From Paraburkholderia sp. (GTDB lineage Bacteria > Pseudomonadota > Gammaproteobacteria > Burkholderiales > Burkholderiaceae), in NCBI RefSeq assembly GCF_026225065.1, contig NZ_JAMFSB010000320.1, positions 1 to 41,171 on the forward strand: DNA of 41,171 nt. The letters run 5' to 3'. The translations under genes were made by a program, and so were the position numbers. Of this stretch, positions 37,772 to 41,171 are shown one piece after another. Within the stretch, counting starts at the first letter, position 1; each line of letters begins with the position of its first letter. Below the pieces are notes generated by a model. It was not told the DNA's origin, made no database searches, and worked only from the letters and a program-made list of their open reading frames with translations.

Positions 37772-38477
37772 GGTGAGGCGTAGGTTGAAAGTGCGCCCGG
37801 CTGCGCCGCGCGCCGCCGCTTCGAACATAGCCGCTGGCCTCTTCATGATGGCCTTGACGGCAATACCGCTTGCGGCCCGTGCCGCCAATCCACCCAATGC
37901 GGCCGAGACGGCCAAACCGGTCATCATGGTTCTCGGCGATAGCATTTCAGCCGAGTATGGCTTGCCCCGCGATACGGGCTGGGTCGCGTTGATGCGCCAG
38001 CGTCTTGCCAATGAGCGGATCGATTATAGCGTTGCAAATGCAAGCATCAGCGGCGACACGACAAGCGGTGGGCGCGCGCGCATGCCCGAACTGATACAAC
38101 GGCTCAAACCGGGCATCGTGATCGTCGAACTGGGCGCCAACGATGCGCTGCGCGGCGTCCCCTTGGCGACCACCGAGGACAACTTGCGCACGATCGTCGA
38201 ACAGGCACAACAAGCCCATGCAAAGGTCGTGCTGATCGGCATGTACGTGCCACCCAATTACGGCCCCGACTACACGCAAAAGTTCCACGGGGTCTACGAG
38301 CAGATCTCGAAGGACCTGCACGTCTCCCTCGTGCCGTTTCTGCTTGCCGGCATCGCGGACAAACCCGACATGTTCCAGGCGGATCAGATGCATCCGACCC
38401 AGCAGGCACAGCCCGTGCTACTTGACAACGTGTGGCCGACCGTTAAGCCGTTGTTGCGCACGGGTTCCTCACACTGA
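37770..38477 (+). CDS. Arylesterase / lysophospholipase, TesA-like (SGNH hydrolase)
   Basis: This enzyme of about 235 residues is a GDSL/SGNH hydrolase of the TesA type. Block I is VLGDSISAEYGL with the nucleophile Ser, block III is LGANDALRG, and block V is DQMHPTQQAQP with the Asp and His. A signal-like segment (IAAGLFMMALTAIPLAARAA) near the start directs it to the periplasm. Start is uncertain: ATG at 37770 gives a long positive N-region, while ATG at 37845 (MMALTAIP) leaves a short one. No ribosome-binding site decides it. It would hydrolyse acyl esters or thioesters of lipids. Confidence 0.88.
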   Translation: MVRRRLKVRPAAPRAAASNIAAGLFMMALTAIPLAARAANPPNAAETAKPVIMVLGDSISAEYGLPRDTGWVALMRQRLANERIDYSVANASISGDTTSGGRARMPELIQRLKPGIVIVELGANDALRGVPLATTEDNLRTIVEQAQQAHAKVVLIGMYVPPNYGPDYTQKFHGVYEQISKDLHVSLVPFLLAGIADKPDMFQADQMHPTQQAQPVLLDNVWPTVKPLLRTGSSH

Positions 38478-38594
38478 CAAGCTTCTTACAACTTGTTGCG
38501 AACGAGCGAGGAACGCGCACGGGGAAGGTAGATCAGACACTTTCGCTAACCGCGAAATCCGGCTCGTTTTTGAGCGCTTTTGTGAGGAGATGAC

Positions 38595-38936
38595 GTGAAA
38601 TACTTACCGCTTATCGCTTTGACCGTGGCAATCTCTGCCTGCGCCGCTCAACCGCCGGTTGGCGTCCAGTCCGTGGGACAAAGCCAGCAACCTCCTGCAG
38701 CCGTCGCGCAATGTATCGCCCACAAGTGGGCAGACAGTACTCAACAGCAGGTCGTCTCACAAGCCACCTTGGCAAACGATCAGGCTGTCGACGTGTATGT
38801 ACCGGGCCAGCAACCGCCTGGCGGCGCGGCCGCTGTGGTGCGTCCGGGCAATGGCACGGGCTCGTGGGTTGGCTTCCGCAGCGGTGGCGGCGGCGCGAGT
38901 AGCGACGCAACCAGTTCGATCAGCGCTTGCCTCTAA
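38595..38936 (+). CDS. Small hypothetical lipoprotein
   Basis: This 113-residue protein was not recognised. It starts with GTG at 38595, behind a GAGGAG ribosome-binding site. The signal MKYLPLIALTVAISAC has a lipobox ISAC at C16, so it should be lipidated. The mature part is rich in Gln, Gly and Ser, with one cysteine in AVAQCIAHKW and one at the C-terminus (SISACL), which could form a disulfide. The gene is single, ends at a strong terminator, and is probably conserved in Burkholderiales, but no function can be given. Confidence 0.72.
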   Translation: MKYLPLIALTVAISACAAQPPVGVQSVGQSQQPPAAVAQCIAHKWADSTQQQVVSQATLANDQAVDVYVPGQQPPGGAAAVVRPGNGTGSWVGFRSGGGGASSDATSSISACL

Positions 38937-38978
38937 GGCTCCCCTCAACAACGCCTCTGGCGAAGCTCGCCAGATAAG

Positions 38979-39010
38979 AAAAAACCCCGCAAAAAATGCG
39001 GGGTTTTTTT
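38979..39010. terminator. Bidirectional intrinsic terminator
   Basis: A stem of CCCCGC/GCGGGG (38985-38990 with 38998-39003), extended by A/T pairs, is followed by TTTTTTT and preceded by an A-run, so it can work on both strands: for the lipoprotein gene from the left and for the PpiD-like gene from the right. Confidence 0.9.
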
Positions 39011-39070
39011 GTGACTCCCTGATGGGTGCGTGCGACTCGCTGCACGCCCCAAGCGTCGATTTCGGGTCTA

Positions 39071-41002
39071 TCAGTCGCCGCCCGATTGAGCGCTATCCAG
39101 CGAGCCGTAGAACTTGATTTCCGAGCGCGCGCGCAGTGCTTCGACATAAGCCTCGACTTCGGATTGCGCTTCCGACTGCGCGATCTCCTGCTGCGCGGCG
39201 ACGAGACGGCGCGGATCGACCGGCGCACCAGGCAACACCGCATTCACGCGATACACCGCATAGCCCGCATCACCCAGATCGACGCCCACGTAGGCCGGCA
39301 ATTTCTGCGAATCGGCCTTGTAGATTGCGCTCAGTGCAGCGACCGGCAAGCCCTGTGCATCGTTGCGCGAGACCTTCAGCGGCGCCGAAAAGCCAGTAGT
39401 CGCATTCGACTTCTGCAATTCAGCGAGCTTGGCGATGCCGTCCTTATGTGCCATCTCATTGGCCTGTGCGGCGATGACCTTCTGACGCACTGCATCCTTG
39501 ACGGTGTCGAGCGGCGGCACGGCTGCCGGCTTGTAGGCGGTGACGTGAGCAGCGATCAGCGTGTTGTTGCCGGCGTCGATGGCCTGCGTGTTGTTATGCG
39601 CCTGGACCGCGTCGTTCGCAAAGACCGCCGCGAGAAACTTCGCGTTGTTCAGCGGACTCGTGGGCGGCAACGCAGGGTTCGGCTGCGGCGTCACGGTAGC
39701 GGTCTGGATCTGCAGCTTGTACTTGTCGGCTGCAGGCTGCAGGCTCTTGGCCTGCTCATACACCGCCGACGTAAAACCGTCCGAATCGTCGCTGAACGCC
39801 TTGGCCGCGAGTTGCGTCTTCAGGTCCTTGGCAATCGAATCCTTGACCGTGTCGAAAGGCTGTGTGACCGACGGCTTCACATCCGTCGCCTTCAGGATCA
39901 GCAGGCCCACATCGGTCGGCACGACATCGCTGATTTCGTCCTTCTTCAGCTTGAATGCAGCGTCGTCGAATGCCTGACCACCGGCCATCATGCCGCGCCC
40001 GAAGTAGCCAAGATCGCCGCCCTTCGACGCCGAAGCCGGATCCTGCGAGCTCTCTTCGGCAATCTTCGCGAAGTCGTCCGGATGCGCCTTGACCTGCGCC
40101 AGCAGTGCATCGGCCTTCTGCTTCGCCTTGGCCTTGTCGTCGGCGCTCGCGTTCGGCGCCACGGAGACCAGGATCAGGCTCGCGCGCATCTGCGCGGCAG
40201 TCTGGTAGTGCGCGATGTTGTCGTCGTAGAACTTCTTCAGATCCGCGTCCGAGGGCTGCAGACCTGCGGCCAGCGCGTCCGGCGACATCACAAGGTATTG
40301 GATGGTGGCGGTGGCGGCCGTCGCAAAGTCGTTGCGATGCGCATCGTAGTACGCCTGCAATTGCGCGTCAGTCGGCTGGATTTTGGCGAGATAGTCGTGC
40401 GGATTGAACGCGAGACCTTGCACTTCACGTTGCTGTTCGGCAAGCGTCGTGAGGTTCTGCGCAAGCGTCTTCGATGTGAGGGCGCTACCCTCGATGCTCG
40501 CCGGCAACTGCTGGGTGGCTAACGTATAGCGCACGCGCTCGTCATACTGATCGGGCGTCATGCCCTGCATGGCGAGCAGTTCCTTGTAGCGGTTCACGTC
40601 GATCGAACCGTCAGGATTCTTGAGCGATGAAATCACCGGATCGTTCAGCAACACGCGACGCACTGCGTCATCGGATGCCGTCAGGTGAAGACGTTGCGTT
40701 TCATCGTTCAGCACGCGCTGTTCGATCAAGCCGTCGAGCAGTTGCTTGCGACGCTCGGGCGTGTCGAACACCTTCATGTCGAAGTTGGCGCCGAGCATCT
40801 GACGTGCGCGGTCGAGTTGTTGACGCATCGCGTCGTCATACTCGGCACGGGTGATCTTGTGCCCGTTGACGCTCGCGACGTTGGCGCTCTCGTCAAAGAA
40901 GCCACGGAAGCCTTGAATACCCACAAAACCCAGCCCCGGCACGATGACGAGGATGAGCATGAACATCATCAGGCGTTTGTGATTGCGGAAAAAATCGAGC
41001 AT
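39071..41002 (-). CDS. Membrane-anchored PpiD-like folding factor
   Basis: This 643-residue protein has a short cytoplasmic end, one transmembrane helix (MMFMLILVIVPGLGFVGIQG), a SurA-N-like chaperone region (KITRAEYDDAMRQQLDRARQM onward) and a central parvulin domain (MRASLILVSVAPNASADD, then AKIAEESSQDPASASKGGDL). The later part is a long helical C-terminal region. PpiD sits in the inner membrane and meets proteins leaving the Sec channel. It stands just downstream of tRNA-Asp on the same strand but is separated from it by a terminator. Confidence 0.9.
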   Translation of the reverse strand: MLDFFRNHKRLMMFMLILVIVPGLGFVGIQGFRGFFDESANVASVNGHKITRAEYDDAMRQQLDRARQMLGANFDMKVFDTPERRKQLLDGLIEQRVLNDETQRLHLTASDDAVRRVLLNDPVISSLKNPDGSIDVNRYKELLAMQGMTPDQYDERVRYTLATQQLPASIEGSALTSKTLAQNLTTLAEQQREVQGLAFNPHDYLAKIQPTDAQLQAYYDAHRNDFATAATATIQYLVMSPDALAAGLQPSDADLKKFYDDNIAHYQTAAQMRASLILVSVAPNASADDKAKAKQKADALLAQVKAHPDDFAKIAEESSQDPASASKGGDLGYFGRGMMAGGQAFDDAAFKLKKDEISDVVPTDVGLLILKATDVKPSVTQPFDTVKDSIAKDLKTQLAAKAFSDDSDGFTSAVYEQAKSLQPAADKYKLQIQTATVTPQPNPALPPTSPLNNAKFLAAVFANDAVQAHNNTQAIDAGNNTLIAAHVTAYKPAAVPPLDTVKDAVRQKVIAAQANEMAHKDGIAKLAELQKSNATTGFSAPLKVSRNDAQGLPVAALSAIYKADSQKLPAYVGVDLGDAGYAVYRVNAVLPGAPVDPRRLVAAQQEIAQSEAQSEVEAYVEALRARSEIKFYGSLDSAQSGGD

Positions 41003-41052
41003 GCGTTAAGGATGCCAAAAACAGAACGCCCGATATTACAACAGCGGGCAAT

Positions 41053-41079
41053 AAAAAAGGCGAACCGGAGTTCGCCTTT
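41053..41079 (-). terminator. Intrinsic terminator of tRNA-Asp
   Basis: A perfect 10-bp stem (41056-41065 with 41070-41079) with a four-base loop is bordered on its left by an A-run, that is, a U-tract on the minus strand. It ends the tRNA transcript before the PpiD-like gene. Confidence 0.9.
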
Positions 41080-41088
41080 CAAGGATAC

Positions 41089-41165
41089 TGGCGGAGTGGA
41101 CGGGACTCGAACCCGCGACCCCCGGCGTGACAGGCCGGTATTCTAACCGACTGAACTACCACTCC
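41089..41165 (-). tRNA. tRNA-Asp (anticodon GTC)
   Basis: The complement of 41089-41165 folds as a standard tRNA of 77 nt including an encoded CCA. The acceptor arm pairs GGAGTGG with CCACTCC, the anticodon loop reads CTGTCAC, and the T-arm carries GTTCGAGTC. The anticodon GTC decodes aspartate. It is followed on the minus strand by a clear terminator. Confidence 0.95.
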
Positions 41166-41171
41166 TTATAC

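Noticed and set aside
39026..40522. A 498-codon open frame on the plus strand
   Set aside because: It is antisense to the PpiD-like gene, Arg-rich and without a fold.
41089..41165. tRNA-Asp as an integration site for a genomic island
   Set aside because: No integrase or direct repeat of the tRNA end is seen, and the neighbouring genes are housekeeping.
1..41171. CRISPR array or prophage
   Set aside because: No regularly spaced repeats and no phage structural, integrase or Cas genes are present.

Overview
The window looks like chromosomal DNA from a betaproteobacterium of the Burkholderia/Paraburkholderia group. It is GC-rich throughout. It carries a one-piece purL of about 1,365 residues, a BPSS1780-type membrane protein, a SYLF lipoprotein of Burkholderia type, and the run selO-msrB-yciB-bolA-PpiC. 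No sequence search was possible, so all family calls rest on motifs and length.

Left part (1-6605): a minus-strand specialised-metabolite operon. It reads luxR-type regulator, CPA2-type cation/proton antiporter, acyl carrier protein, adenylate-forming ligase, transglutaminase-like protein, ketosynthase, and a second ketosynthase-like gene cut by the window edge. The last four genes are joined by three successive 4-base ATGA overlaps. The regulator keeps the acyl-homoserine-lactone pocket residues. The transglutaminase-like protein has a plausible Cys-His-Asp triad. The cut ketosynthase lacks the active-site cysteine. This is the best candidate for an undescribed system. I infer that it assembles an acyl or polyketide chain on a carrier protein, with a possible amide-forming or hydrolytic step.

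6606-9862: an MFS transporter and a RidA-like protein (minus) diverge from a TrmB-family regulator (plus). A perfect 20-bp palindrome sits between them. Two near-copies lie in tandem, 22 bp apart, beyond the regulator's 3' end. Next to these is a gene-free stretch with four hairpins ending in a minus-strand intrinsic terminator, which is a small-RNA candidate.

9863-17482: mixed accessory and housekeeping genes. These are a GNAT acetyltransferase, an NAD-dependent epimerase, a PadR/HAAS/BPSS1780 membrane module with two 21-bp operator-like repeats, a LysR regulator divergent from a quinone-oxidoreductase-like gene, a SYLF lipoprotein and a LEA type 2 lipoprotein.

17483-23391: a beta-oxidation block on the minus strand (thiolase, a nicotinamidase, a FadB-like two-domain enzyme, an acyl-CoA synthetase).

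23546-27590: selO, msrB, yciB, bolA and a parvulin-type isomerase on the plus strand, closed by a long-stem terminator. The set has a redox and cell-envelope flavour.

27714-41171: housekeeping genes. These are purL (minus), a DadA-like FAD oxidoreductase, the bifunctional NAD(P)HX repair enzyme and pgi (plus), a LolD/YbbA-type ATPase divergent from a TesA-type esterase with overlapping start codons, a small lipoprotein, a PpiD-like chaperone, and tRNA-Asp(GTC) at the right edge. I saw no CRISPR array, integrase, transposase or rRNA.
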